This document shows, piece after piece, positions 17,350 through 25,908 of a stretch of 64,000 nucleotides of DNA. The notes below the pieces were generated by a model that was given only the letters and a program-made list of their open reading frames with translations, was not told the origin of the DNA and made no database searches. Location: contig JAFTYF010000033.1 in the NCBI GenBank assembly GCA_017461395.1, forward strand, positions 1 through 64,000, written 5' to 3'. This DNA is from Ruminococcus sp. (lineage in GTDB: Bacteria > Bacillota > Clostridia > Oscillospirales > Ruminococcaceae). The stretch's first letter is position 1, and every line of letters begins with the position of its first letter. Both the position numbers and the translations under genes were made by a program.

Positions 17350-18633
17350 TTATTTTATCTTCCATTTATGACTTATTCTTGCGATTCCAACATCGCCGAT
17401 GGAATTTATCATTTCTATCTTGTACGCTTCACGGTAGTAGTCAACAGGGATTCCGTCGCCCGTTTCGATAGCAAAATCTATCAGATATTCGCCGGCAAGA
17501 AGTTCCACATCCTCCAGCACTATTTCAGCTGTACCGCTTTTGTCAAGCCGGAATTCTTCATGCTTGTCGATTCTTGTGTTCGTACCGTAGCACTGAACAC
17601 CGTCACGGTTGAATATTCCGATTCCGAAAACTGCGTCCTCAACAGGCTTGTTCACCGTATAGTCAAGCCGGAAAACTATATGCTCGCCCGTCCGGAAAAC
17701 CTTCTGCTGTGAGCCGTCCGCCGTATATGCACGGATCTTCTTTATCCTTGCGCTGCCGTTTCCCCAGCGTTTCGGAGCTTCTTCCGGAGCGGCTTCCTCC
17801 TGTCCGGAAGCTGTATTTTCCTCTGGCTGTTCAGCTTCAGGAGCTTCATCAGACTGCTCATCTTCAAGCTCCTTGCTTGTCGTTTCCTGAAGCTTTCTGC
17901 CCATGAAATCAAGGTATTCGAGGTCTATCTCCTTCGGATCGCCCTCTGCTCTGATAAGTCCCTCATGAATCCAGATGGAACGGTCACATATCTGCTCTAT
18001 CTGTCCAAGTGAGTGCGAAACGATAACGATAGTTGTTCCCTTCGACTTTATTTCTTTCAGCTTATTGAAGCACTTCGCCTGAAAATTCGCATCGCCTACC
18101 GCAAGTATCTCATCAATGAGAAGTATATCTGCGTCAACGTTTATCGCAACCGAAAATGCAAGGCGCATATACATTCCTGAGGAATATGTTCTTACGGGAT
18201 TATCTATGAATTCCTCCAGCTCGGAAAAGCTGATTATATCTTTAAGTCTTGCGTCGATCTCCTTTTTCGTAAGGCCGAAAATTGCGGCGTTTGTATATAT
18301 ATTCTCCCTGCCGCTCATATCCGGATGAAATCCTGCGCCAAGCTCGATAAGGCTCGATACTCTGCCGTTCATGGTGATAGTTCCCGTATCGGGAAACATT
18401 ATCTTCGTCAGAAGCTTGAGCGTGGTGGATTTTCCGCATCCGTTGTGTCCGATAAGACCGATAGCTTCGCCCTTTCGCACCTGAAAGCTTATCCCTCTCA
18501 GGACTTTGCGTTCCTCATAGCGGCTTCTTTTGCGGAAAAGCAGTCTTTCCTTAAGCTGAGAGCCTTTATCCGGAAACACCTTGAAGCTTTTGGTTATATT
18601 GTTTACATCAATTGCAATATCATTCACAGCCAT
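17350..18633 (-). CDS. wzt: Polysaccharide ABC exporter ATPase with carbohydrate-binding-like domain
   Basis: 427 residues. Nucleotide-binding domain about 1-245: Walker A GHNGCGKST (62-70), signature YSSGMYMRL, Walker B ILLIDEILAVGDA, as in Wzt/TagH/RfbB exporters. An acidic Glu/Pro/Ala linker (about 250-285) joins a C-terminal beta-sandwich (about 295-427; KIRAYTADGSQQKVFRTGEHIVFRLDY style), the Wzt C domain that in O-antigen systems binds the modified chain end before export. It starts directly after the wzm stop, with GGAGG 8 nt before the ATG. The presence of the C domain implies substrate recognition at the non-reducing end. Confidence 0.92.
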   Translation of the reverse strand: MAVNDIAIDVNNITKSFKVFPDKGSQLKERLLFRKRSRYEERKVLRGISFQVRKGEAIGLIGHNGCGKSTTLKLLTKIMFPDTGTITMNGRVSSLIELGAGFHPDMSGRENIYTNAAIFGLTKKEIDARLKDIISFSELEEFIDNPVRTYSSGMYMRLAFSVAINVDADILLIDEILAVGDANFQAKCFNKLKEIKSKGTTIVIVSHSLGQIEQICDRSIWIHEGLIRAEGDPKEIDLEYLDFMGRKLQETTSKELEDEQSDEAPEAEQPEENTASGQEEAAPEEAPKRWGNGSARIKKIRAYTADGSQQKVFRTGEHIVFRLDYTVNKPVEDAVFGIGIFNRDGVQCYGTNTRIDKHEEFRLDKSGTAEIVLEDVELLAGEYLIDFAIETGDGIPVDYYREAYKIEMINSIGDVGIARISHKWKIK

Positions 18634-19410
18634 TTATAATTCCTCCGCAAAGTGCCGCTGAAGTCTGTTGAAAACAAGACAGCCCAGTATCAGGAAGAAC
18701 AAGCCGAATCCTATTGCCGATATTAGCGACGAAAAATCGGGCATTGCCTTGTGATAAAGCACCGTTCTGTAGCACTCGATAACGTGCGTCATGGGATTGA
18801 GATTGAATACCGGCAGAAGCTCGTCCGGAACAATAGATTTATCGTACATAATGGGCGTCATATACATCCACATCATGGAAAGAATTCCGAGGATATGCTC
18901 CATATCTCTGAAATAAACGGTCACAGCCGAGGTCAGCAGAGACATTCCCAAAGCCATGAGGTATTCCACCGCCATAATGACCGGCAGCGCAAGCAGCGCC
19001 ACGAAGTTGATTCCCGCACCGGTCACAAGTATCACCGCAAAAATTACGATGAAGCACAGCAGCATATTTACAAAGCTGCTTGTGACATAGGCTATCGGTA
19101 TGACCATTCGCGGAAAATATATCTTTTTTATCAGGTCTTTCTGAGCGACTACCGAGGAGGCTCCCACCGTTATTGCGGAGGAGAAGAATATCCACGGGAT
19201 AAGCGCCACAAAAAGATAGAGGTAGTAGCGTTCAATGTTTGATTTGAGGATAAAGGAGAAAACTACCGTATAGACCACAAGCTGCAGCAGGGGATTGATA
19301 AACGTCCAGAGAAAGCCTAGAACTGAACCTTTGTAGCGTCCTCTGAGATCCTTTTTAACAAGACTGAATATCATCTGCCTGTATGCATACAATTCCTTTA
19401 TTGTATTCAT
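18634..19410 (-). CDS. wzm: Polysaccharide ABC exporter permease
   Basis: 258 residues, six membrane helices, ABC-2 type. Early RYKGSVLGFLWTFINPLLQL is the Wzm/TagG signature. It forms the channel with the Wzt ATPase to move undecaprenyl-PP-linked polymer across the membrane. First gene of the ten-gene operon; AAGGAG lies before the ATG and a good promoter 50 nt upstream. TagG (teichoic acid) is the main alternative, but the downstream methyltransferase and glycosyltransferases favour a heteropolysaccharide. Confidence 0.92.
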   Translation of the reverse strand: MNTIKELYAYRQMIFSLVKKDLRGRYKGSVLGFLWTFINPLLQLVVYTVVFSFILKSNIERYYLYLFVALIPWIFFSSAITVGASSVVAQKDLIKKIYFPRMVIPIAYVTSSFVNMLLCFIVIFAVILVTGAGINFVALLALPVIMAVEYLMALGMSLLTSAVTVYFRDMEHILGILSMMWMYMTPIMYDKSIVPDELLPVFNLNPMTHVIECYRTVLYHKAMPDFSSLISAIGFGLFFLILGCLVFNRLQRHFAEEL

Positions 19411-19458
19411 TTTTAACTCCTTTTTTCAGAAAAACATAATTTTCCATAGTATCATTTA

Positions 19459-19488
19459 ATTATATCACAGCGCACACTTTACTGTCAA
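19459..19488 (-). promoter_or_regulatory. Promoter of the polysaccharide operon
   Basis: Minus strand TTGACA (19483-19488), 18-nt spacer, TATAAT (19459-19464). It is the only strong promoter seen ahead of the ten genes 19410 to 7731, whose gaps are all 29 nt or less. Confidence 0.8.
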
Positions 19489-19553
19489 TAGTAATATTGC
19501 CGAAAACTACGGCATAAAGCCAAATTAAATTGTTTTGGATTTCACTTTTCTGC

Positions 19554-19583
19554 AAAAAAAGACAGCCCTTTACGGACTGTCTG
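19554..19583 (-). terminator. Terminator of the CNNM/CorC gene
   Basis: Minus strand AGACAGTCC-loop-GGGCTGTCT followed by seven T. It separates the upstream gene from the polysaccharide operon promoter. Confidence 0.88.
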
Positions 19584-19651
19584 AGATTGCACGGAAATAT
19601 ATTTACTAGGCTGTCCCTGAATTATGTTCACGGACACTAAAGCAGCACAGC

Positions 19652-20917
19652 TTACTTTTCGGATTCTTCCTCATCCTGCGTTTTTGCGATCTCCAGTATC
19701 ACTTTTTCTACTGTCTGCTCGTTTACGGCAGCGGCGGTTATTCGGAAAATTCCTGTCTCAGCTGTTTCTCCTGATTCCGGAATACGCTCCATTACATCAG
19801 TTACCCAGCCGCCGACCGTTGTATAATCAGTTTGTATGAGATCATCGTCAAGATCAAGCTGTTCAAGAAGCCGGCTGATGCTCATATCGCCGTCAACTTC
19901 GTATTTATCGGGAGAAATCGTCTTTATAAGGCTTACAATTTCGTCGTCCTCGTCGTAAATATCACCGACAAGCTCCTCGATTATGTCCTCCAGCGTCACG
20001 ATGCCCTTTGTTCCGCCGTACTGATCAGTTACAACAGCAAGATGCACCTTCGATCTCTGCATATCACGCATGGTTTCGCTGATAAGCTTAGTATCGGCGA
20101 TATGCGTTACATCCTGAATAATATTTCTGATATCCGTTCCGCCGTCGATAAGCATCTTGAAAAATGCCTTATTTGTAATGATTCCGACTATATCGTCAAG
20201 ACTTTTCTCGTAAACCGGCAGGCGTGAATACATTTCGGTAATGAAAAGCTCCTGTATTTCTTCAAGGCTCATACCTATTTCGACACCGACAATTTTTACT
20301 CTCGGTATAAGTATCTCATTAACGGTAATTTCATCGAATTCCAGCGCACTTTTTACAAGCTCGCTTTCCTGTTCCTCGATAACGCCCTGTTCCTCGATCT
20401 CGTCGATCATATATTTAAGCTCATCCTCAGTAACACTGGGAGCTTCCTCACCGCCCTTTGAGATAAGCGAGGAAAGTCCATTAAGCATCACAACAAATGG
20501 CTTGAAAATCATTACGAGGGCTGAAAGCGGCGCCGCAAACAGAAGCGCAAGCTTTTCAGCGTTTCTTTTAGCATACGATTTCGGCAGTACTTCGCAGAAT
20601 ATAAGCACCATAACTGTAACAACCACCGTAGAAACTGCCGCACCGTTGCTGCCGATGATATTAATGAATATGACCGTACTTACCGATGAAGTTGCGATAT
20701 TAACGATGTTATTTCCGATAAGAACGGCTGTAAGCACATCATCAAACTTGTTTGCAAGTTTAAGAGCCCGTGCCGCTTTTTTATTTCCCTGAGAAACATA
20801 ATTTTTCAGCCTCAGCTTGTTTACGCTCGAATACGCTGTTTCCGTACTCGAAAACAAAGCTGATAAGACCATCATCACTACAACGAGTATAATTTTACCT
20901 AAGTCAGAATTATCCAT
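19652..20917 (-). CDS. CNNM/CorC-HlyC family membrane protein
   Basis: 421 residues. An N-terminal DUF21/CNNM membrane domain with four hydrophobic segments (about 1-190; TAYSSVNKLRLKNYVSQGNKKA), a CBS pair (about 205-330; EILIPRVKIVGVE, HLAVVTDQYGGTKGIVTLEDIIEELVG is highly diagnostic) and a C-terminal CorC_HlyC domain (about 345-420). Related proteins handle magnesium or other cation efflux; the 'hemolysin' name is historical. It follows the Wzz-like gene by 75 nt and may share its transcript. Confidence 0.9.
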   Translation of the reverse strand: MDNSDLGKIILVVVMMVLSALFSSTETAYSSVNKLRLKNYVSQGNKKAARALKLANKFDDVLTAVLIGNNIVNIATSSVSTVIFINIIGSNGAAVSTVVVTVMVLIFCEVLPKSYAKRNAEKLALLFAAPLSALVMIFKPFVVMLNGLSSLISKGGEEAPSVTEDELKYMIDEIEEQGVIEEQESELVKSALEFDEITVNEILIPRVKIVGVEIGMSLEEIQELFITEMYSRLPVYEKSLDDIVGIITNKAFFKMLIDGGTDIRNIIQDVTHIADTKLISETMRDMQRSKVHLAVVTDQYGGTKGIVTLEDIIEELVGDIYDEDDEIVSLIKTISPDKYEVDGDMSISRLLEQLDLDDDLIQTDYTTVGGWVTDVMERIPESGETAETGIFRITAAAVNEQTVEKVILEIAKTQDEEESEK

Positions 20918-20949
20918 AATAAACCTTTCTGTAAGTTCTTTAAATCAAA

Positions 20950-20980
20950 GGACGCCCATTTTTTACGGACGCCCATTTTT
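20950..20980. repeat. Tandem direct repeat of 14 nt
   Basis: GGACGCCCATTTTT occurs at 20950-20963 and again at 20967-20980. It lies just past the stop of the Wzz-like gene. It is not an inverted repeat, so it does not form a hairpin by itself. Confidence 0.6.
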
Positions 20981-20992
20981 GATTACTAGCTA

Positions 20993-22609
20993 TTATTTTT
21001 TTGCTTTTCCGGAATTTTTCTTATCTCCGGATTTTTCTTCAGCCTTTTTTTCTTCTTTTATCTCTGCATTGTCGATGTCGTCGTCATCGTCACCGCCGCC
21101 AAAACCGCTGTCGGATGCTGCCGCACTTCTAACAGTATTCTTGTTGTTGTCTTTTTTTACAGCAAAAACGAATGCAGCCGCAGCATAGATCACTACAACG
21201 AATGCCTCTGCTATAATCACAGGCACGAGCGAACTTTTAATGATAGTTTTTATAACATCAACCTTTGAATTTACCGCAGGAACTAGAACCTGATATGCAT
21301 TTGCAAATTCTTCTGTCTCGTAATACTGCTCAGAAGCGATTCTTGTGATATCAATAAGACGATTTAGCTTTTCATCAAGTTTTTTGAGTTCTCCCTCTGT
21401 GTACTGTGCCATTTCAGGAGTACCTTCCTTACCCTTAGCAAGACCGTCTCTGCGCTGTGTATACATATTGATTTCCTGCTTTACGTTAGCAAGCTGTGTT
21501 GCAACGTTGTCATAACGCTCAACAAGCTTATCATACTGCTCTGAGCTCTGTGAAAGTTCCTGACTTGAACCGTCGATGCTGTTCATCACAAGAACAGTAT
21601 CCTTTTTATAGGAATCAATAGCCGTCTTAAGGTTTGTAAGTCTTTCAGTATAAGCGTTCTTCTGACGTGTAAGCTCGTCGATATTATACTGATAGTATGC
21701 GATAGTTGCAGTCTTGTCTCTTGTTACGTTGTTTACTGTAACGTAAGAGGAAATTCTTGCAAGATCTATTTTCTTTATTGCGTCAATCGACTGTGCAATA
21801 TCATCAAATGTATAGCCGGTAAGTCCTGCTTCACCCTCAACACCTGTATCCTTTGAACGGAAACGGCTTGAATCTGTAAGTGAAATTGCATTTACATAAT
21901 CAGAAAGCGCGTTGAGGTTTACTCTGAACAGATCAACAGCTTCGCTGTAGTCATAATCCTCATAGCTTACAGCAGAAAGTGCCTGACCGAGTGAATGGTT
22001 GTAGCCATACTGATCGAAGAAGTAGTCACGGTAGTTTTCGAGGATAGCATTGAATACCTGAACCGCGTCCTCTCTGGGAATATCTGTGCTGCCGTAATCA
22101 AACTTTACCTTGAACTGTGTAGGGTAGTATGTTACATCGAGCATAGCCTGTGCAGCCGGAAGATTTCCGTTCTGTGCCTTTTCGTAAACGCTCTGATATG
22201 TTGTGATCTTGTCGATGATATCCGGCGGGATAACGCCCTCAAAAGTAATCGCATTTCTTACAGCGTCAGCCTTTTCAATATCAATCTCGTTTTCAATAAG
22301 CGCATCAGAAATCACCTGAACATTCTTCACGGAATTGATATCAAAGGTATTTCCTGACGGATCAAGACCTTTTTCAATGCCGTCGTAATTGAAACTGATA
22401 AGTGCTCTGAACGGTGCCTTATTATTCAGAATCGATGTTGTTTTTATACCTGCAACAGCTACAAAAACAATAACAGCTACGATCAGCCAGGGAAGAAAAT
22501 ACTTCTTCAGACCTTTTCCGAGGCTTGATAATGTAAGCACTACGCTGTCGTTATCATCTGCTTCATTTTTAATTGTAACGTTAAGGTTACGTTCTTCATT
22601 CCTAGACAT
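20993..22609 (-). CDS. Wzz-like polysaccharide co-polymerase / chain-length protein
   Basis: 538 residues from ATG 22609 (GGAGG 6 nt before it; the frame extends 18 codons further without a site). Topology: short cytoplasmic N-terminus, one membrane helix (about 37-55, YFLPWLIVAVIVFVAVAGI), a long extracytoplasmic region with coiled coil (about 290-400), a second membrane helix near 455-480 (LVPVIIAEAFVVVIYAAAAF) and an acidic/basic low-complexity tail rich in Asp, Glu and Lys. Two terminal helices around a coiled coil is the Wzz/PCP plan. It has its own promoter and lies beside the polysaccharide operon, so a role in chain length or export is inferred. There is no tyrosine-kinase domain or Tyr cluster. 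Confidence 0.7.
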   Translation of the reverse strand: MSRNEERNLNVTIKNEADDNDSVVLTLSSLGKGLKKYFLPWLIVAVIVFVAVAGIKTTSILNNKAPFRALISFNYDGIEKGLDPSGNTFDINSVKNVQVISDALIENEIDIEKADAVRNAITFEGVIPPDIIDKITTYQSVYEKAQNGNLPAAQAMLDVTYYPTQFKVKFDYGSTDIPREDAVQVFNAILENYRDYFFDQYGYNHSLGQALSAVSYEDYDYSEAVDLFRVNLNALSDYVNAISLTDSSRFRSKDTGVEGEAGLTGYTFDDIAQSIDAIKKIDLARISSYVTVNNVTRDKTATIAYYQYNIDELTRQKNAYTERLTNLKTAIDSYKKDTVLVMNSIDGSSQELSQSSEQYDKLVERYDNVATQLANVKQEINMYTQRRDGLAKGKEGTPEMAQYTEGELKKLDEKLNRLIDITRIASEQYYETEEFANAYQVLVPAVNSKVDVIKTIIKSSLVPVIIAEAFVVVIYAAAAFVFAVKKDNNKNTVRSAAASDSGFGGGDDDDDIDNAEIKEEKKAEEKSGDKKNSGKAKK

Positions 22610-22676
22610 TTTTTCCTCCGTTTTCTTTGCAGAATCCGCCCGTAAAGCAAGCGGAAATATCATTTTTTCTCATGAT

Positions 22677-22705
22677 ATTATATCACTATTCGTTCTTTAC
22701 GTCAA
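22677..22705 (-). promoter_or_regulatory. Promoter of the Wzz-like gene
   Basis: Minus strand TTGACG (22700-22705), 17-nt spacer, TATAAT (22677-22682). Confidence 0.78.
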
Positions 22706-22782
22706 TATATTTTTCATGCCTCTCAATATTTTCCAGTATTTAGCCAAATATTTACTATAGCAGACTTGACGATTTGCCAAAA

Positions 22783-22825
22783 TCAACAAAGACAGCAGAC
22801 CGATTTTCTCAGCCGCCGTCTTTGA
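22783..22825 (-). terminator. Probable terminator of the glmM-GH43 operon
   Basis: Minus strand AAAGACGGC pairs with GCTGTCTTT (9 bp, one G-U) around an 18-nt loop, followed by a modest T-rich tail. It lies just past the GH43 stop. Confidence 0.55.
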
Positions 22826-22830
22826 TATTT

Positions 22831-24300
22831 TTATACGAATGTTACGTCTCTCAGGGAAATCTCACCGCTGCCGTTATATACCAGAAACAGCGGATGAACT
22901 CCGTCCGGAATACCGATATCAGCCGTGATCTCACACCACTGCTCTGACGGTGAAGCTGCAATTTCTCCGAGCTTTTCTCCGCCTATCTCTGTGTATACGC
23001 TGAATACACCGGTGCCTGTTCCACGAACGGTAAGAGCTATACTCTTGTTGCCGGAGAAATCAAAATACTTGTAGCCGATGAGCGTGTCATCGCTTATTTC
23101 GGCTATAAAGCGTTCATTATCCGCATGATTGACATTCGGAAAGCTGTCTGTGAAGATACGATTTGAGCCATGCGGCATCTTTCCGTTAGTGATATAACAA
23201 GCGATAGGTGCCGGATAAGTTCCCTTACCGGAAAGAGGTCCGTCGTTGAGGCCGCACGATGTTATTTCAGCCTGCTTTATAGTTCCGCCTGCCTCAATGG
23301 TGATCTTCTCCGCACACGCCTGACGGCTGTAGTCAGATTTATGCGTAAGTCTGTGGTAGAATACATACCACTGTCCGTTTATCTCAATAATGCTTCCGTG
23401 AGTTGTTCCGGTCATGTTCATGCGAGTCTCCTCGGTAACGCCGTTTACGCCCACATCGCCGTTGGAAACGAGAGTTCCTCCGAAAACAAAATCACGGTCG
23501 GGATAGTCGCTTACAGCATAGCAAAGCTCGTGATTCTTCTGGGAGGAGAATACGAAATAATACTTGTCTCCGACCTTTCTCATGGAGCTTGCCTCAAAGA
23601 ATTCATGTCCGCCGAAATCAGCGTCATACGGGATAATATGCTGCGGCTCGCCTTTTACGGTAAGCATATCATCCTCCAGAACTACCATGCAGGCACCATT
23701 TACATTATCAGGCGTACCGAGGATCTCCTCTGCCGTCTTGTTATAACGCTTCTGCACCTCCGCAAGCTTTTCGCTGTCAGATGCAAGAATCTCATTCGTT
23801 TCATCCATATACTGTGTTCCGTAGTAAATGCGGATAGTTCCGCCGTCGTTGAAGGCGCACGGATCAAAGCAGACATACTTTTTCATTGGAGTGCCGTCCG
23901 GATAGCGGACGTATCCGAGATACTCATATTTGCCTGCCGGAGTATCGCACACTGCAACGGATATCGGACCGTAATATCCTCCGAAGCCCCAGTTTCCGGA
24001 CATACAGTAATAGAGATAGAATTTTCCGTCATTGCCCTGAACTACATCAGGAGCATACATATACGGACGCTCGCCGTAGTCGGGATCCTGCTCTGCCTTG
24101 TAGATAACACCCTCACAGCGCCAGTCAGAAAGATCATCCACGGGCGCAGAATACACCGTATAATCGCCCATACAAAACGTTTCGCCGCCCTCGTTGTCGT
24201 GAGAGCCGTAAAGATATACCCTGTCACCGAAAATATGCGGTTCGCCGTCGGGGATATGCTCATAAAGAGGTAAAAAAGGATTATATACCTGTTTTTTCAT
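22831..24300 (-). CDS. Glycoside hydrolase family 43, cytoplasmic
   Basis: 489 residues from ATG 24300 (GAGGG 8 nt upstream; the in-frame GTG at 24309 overlaps that site). Five-bladed propeller with the three acidic positions readable: IPDGEPHIFGDRVYLYGSHD at the start, YMYAPDVVQGNDGKFYLYYC, and GHEFFEASSMRKVGDKYYF as the likely general acid. A C-terminal beta-sandwich (about 385-489; FDFSGNKSIALTVRGTG) looks like a CBM6-type module. GH43 enzymes release arabinose, xylose or galactose units. No signal peptide is present, so it probably acts on imported oligosaccharides, or sugars of the cell's own wall metabolism. It is co-transcribed with glmM (11 nt gap), an unusual pairing. Confidence 0.88.
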   Translation of the reverse strand: MKKQVYNPFLPLYEHIPDGEPHIFGDRVYLYGSHDNEGGETFCMGDYTVYSAPVDDLSDWRCEGVIYKAEQDPDYGERPYMYAPDVVQGNDGKFYLYYCMSGNWGFGGYYGPISVAVCDTPAGKYEYLGYVRYPDGTPMKKYVCFDPCAFNDGGTIRIYYGTQYMDETNEILASDSEKLAEVQKRYNKTAEEILGTPDNVNGACMVVLEDDMLTVKGEPQHIIPYDADFGGHEFFEASSMRKVGDKYYFVFSSQKNHELCYAVSDYPDRDFVFGGTLVSNGDVGVNGVTEETRMNMTGTTHGSIIEINGQWYVFYHRLTHKSDYSRQACAEKITIEAGGTIKQAEITSCGLNDGPLSGKGTYPAPIACYITNGKMPHGSNRIFTDSFPNVNHADNERFIAEISDDTLIGYKYFDFSGNKSIALTVRGTGTGVFSVYTEIGGEKLGEIAASPSEQWCEITADIGIPDGVHPLFLVYNGSGEISLRDVTFV

Positions 24301-24311
24301 ATTAATCACCC

Positions 24312-25697
24312 TCAGATAGTGTGTCCGTTTCTTTTCATAACGTCAATAACCTTGTTTACATATATGCGGCAGATCTCCTCGTTTTCAGCCTCGACCATAA
24401 CACGGACAAGCGGCTCTGTACCGCTTTCACGGACAAGAATTCTTCCGGAAGTGCCAAGTGCCGCAGCTGCTTCTTCAACGGCTGCTTTTACATCGGGATC
24501 GTTCTGAGCTGCGCTCTTGTCCTTGACTTTTACGTTTTCAAGAACCTGCGGATACACCACAAAAGGCGCTGCAAGCTCGCTGAGAGGCTTTTCTCTTGCC
24601 ATGATAACTTCCATTATTTTCAGGCTTGTGAGAATTCCGTCACCTGTTGATGCGTATTTCGAGAAAATTATGTGACCGGACTGTTCTCCGCCAAGACGGC
24701 AGCCGTTTTCCTTCATGTATTCGTAAACATATTTGTCGCCTACTGCTGTTTTTGCATAGCCGATGCCGATTTCATCGAATGCCCTGTATAGTCCGAAATT
24801 TGACATAATCGTTGTAACGACCGTATTTCCAAGGAGCTTTCCTCTCTCCTTCATGTATCTTCCGTAAATGTAGAGAATATGATCGCCTGTAATTACATTT
24901 CCCTTTTCGTCTACGCAGAGACAGCGGTCTGCGTCGCCGTCGTATGCAAAACCCACATCAAGACCGTTGTCAACAACGAATTTCTGGAGAACCTCAATGT
25001 GTGTAGAGCCTGCGTTCATGTTGATATTTGTGCCGTCCGGCTGTGCGTTGATAACGTATGTTTCTGCTCCGAGAGCGTCAAAAACAGCCTTTGCGATATT
25101 CCATGAAGCTCCGTTTGCGCAGTCAAGACCGATTTTCTTGCCGCGGAATGAATATACTCCGAGTGAAATAAGATAGCCGATATAGCGGTTTCTGCCGGAA
25201 ACATAATCCACTGTTCTGCCTATCTCCGCATCATGTGCAAATGGAAGTTCCTTCCATTCCTGACCGAATACATTGAGATTTCCGTCAAGATACGCCTCAA
25301 CAAGCTCAATAACATCGTCTTCCATTTTTTCACCCTTGCCGTTGATAAGCTTGAGTCCGTTATCGTGATAAGGATTGTGGCTTGCTGATATCATAATAGC
25401 GCAGTCAAATCCGTCAACACGGGAAATATACGCTACTGACGGCGTTGTTGTAACATGAAGCAGATATGCGTCTGCACCGGAAGCCGTAAGTCCGCCGACA
25501 AGGCTGTACTCAAACATATAGCTTGAAAGTCTTGTATCCTTTCCGATAAGTATGCGGGGAGCTGAATTATCGCCATTCTGTTTTTTTATTTCCTTGTAGT
25601 ACCAGCCAAGAAAGCGGCCCACTTTAAATGCATGATCTGCGGTCAGATTCTCATTTGCAGTTCCTCTGAATCCGTCTGTTCCAAAATACTTGCCCAA
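24312..25697 (-). CDS. glmM: Phosphoglucosamine mutase
   Basis: 461 residues. Converts glucosamine-6-phosphate to glucosamine-1-phosphate for UDP-GlcNAc and wall synthesis. All family motifs are intact: KYFGTDGFRG, catalytic serine loop ISASHNP (Ser106), metal loop DGDADR, sugar loop GGEQSGH and phosphate loop RESGTEPLVRV. The start is TTG with AGGAG 9 nt before it. It has a strong promoter and heads a two-gene operon with GH43. It gives a full reference against which the degenerate paralogue at 46671 can be read. Confidence 0.96.
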   Translation of the reverse strand: MGKYFGTDGFRGTANENLTADHAFKVGRFLGWYYKEIKKQNGDNSAPRILIGKDTRLSSYMFEYSLVGGLTASGADAYLLHVTTTPSVAYISRVDGFDCAIMISASHNPYHDNGLKLINGKGEKMEDDVIELVEAYLDGNLNVFGQEWKELPFAHDAEIGRTVDYVSGRNRYIGYLISLGVYSFRGKKIGLDCANGASWNIAKAVFDALGAETYVINAQPDGTNINMNAGSTHIEVLQKFVVDNGLDVGFAYDGDADRCLCVDEKGNVITGDHILYIYGRYMKERGKLLGNTVVTTIMSNFGLYRAFDEIGIGYAKTAVGDKYVYEYMKENGCRLGGEQSGHIIFSKYASTGDGILTSLKIMEVIMAREKPLSELAAPFVVYPQVLENVKVKDKSAAQNDPDVKAAVEEAAAALGTSGRILVRESGTEPLVRVMVEAENEEICRIYVNKVIDVMKRNGHTI

Positions 25698-25755
25698 AAC
25701 GTTTTTCTCCTTATATTATGTAGTCTGTTTATACCGGAATAACTCCGGATATTTT

Positions 25756-25784
25756 ATTATATCATCTATCAAGTTAATAGTCAA
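25756..25784 (-). promoter_or_regulatory. Promoter of glmM
   Basis: Minus strand TTGACT (25779-25784), 17-nt spacer, TATAAT (25756-25761). Confidence 0.82.
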
Positions 25785-25824
25785 TGCTTTTTTAAAAATC
25801 CTTCCGGAAATTTGCATAAAATTA

Positions 25825-25853
25825 TAGACAGATAAAAAAATTTATGATATAAT
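25825..25853 (+). promoter_or_regulatory. Promoter of the beta-CASP hydrolase gene
   Basis: TAGACA (25825-25830), 17-nt spacer, TATAAT (25848-25853), divergent from the glmM promoter. Confidence 0.7.
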
Positions 25854-25908
25854 ATCAATAGAAATTTATCGGGAGACAGCATCCCTAATGAAAGCAGAGG
25901 TTTTTTCT

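Noticed and set aside
16819..17712. 297-codon plus-strand open frame across the methyltransferase/wzt junction
   Set aside because: It is antisense to two well-supported genes and its translation has no recognisable domain or start site.
20950..20980. Terminator of the Wzz-like gene
   Set aside because: The two copies are direct, not inverted, so no stem forms; kept only as a repeat.
23170..24273. 367-codon plus-strand open frame inside the GH43 gene
   Set aside because: Antisense to a gene with clear GH43 motifs; codon pattern is that of the complement.
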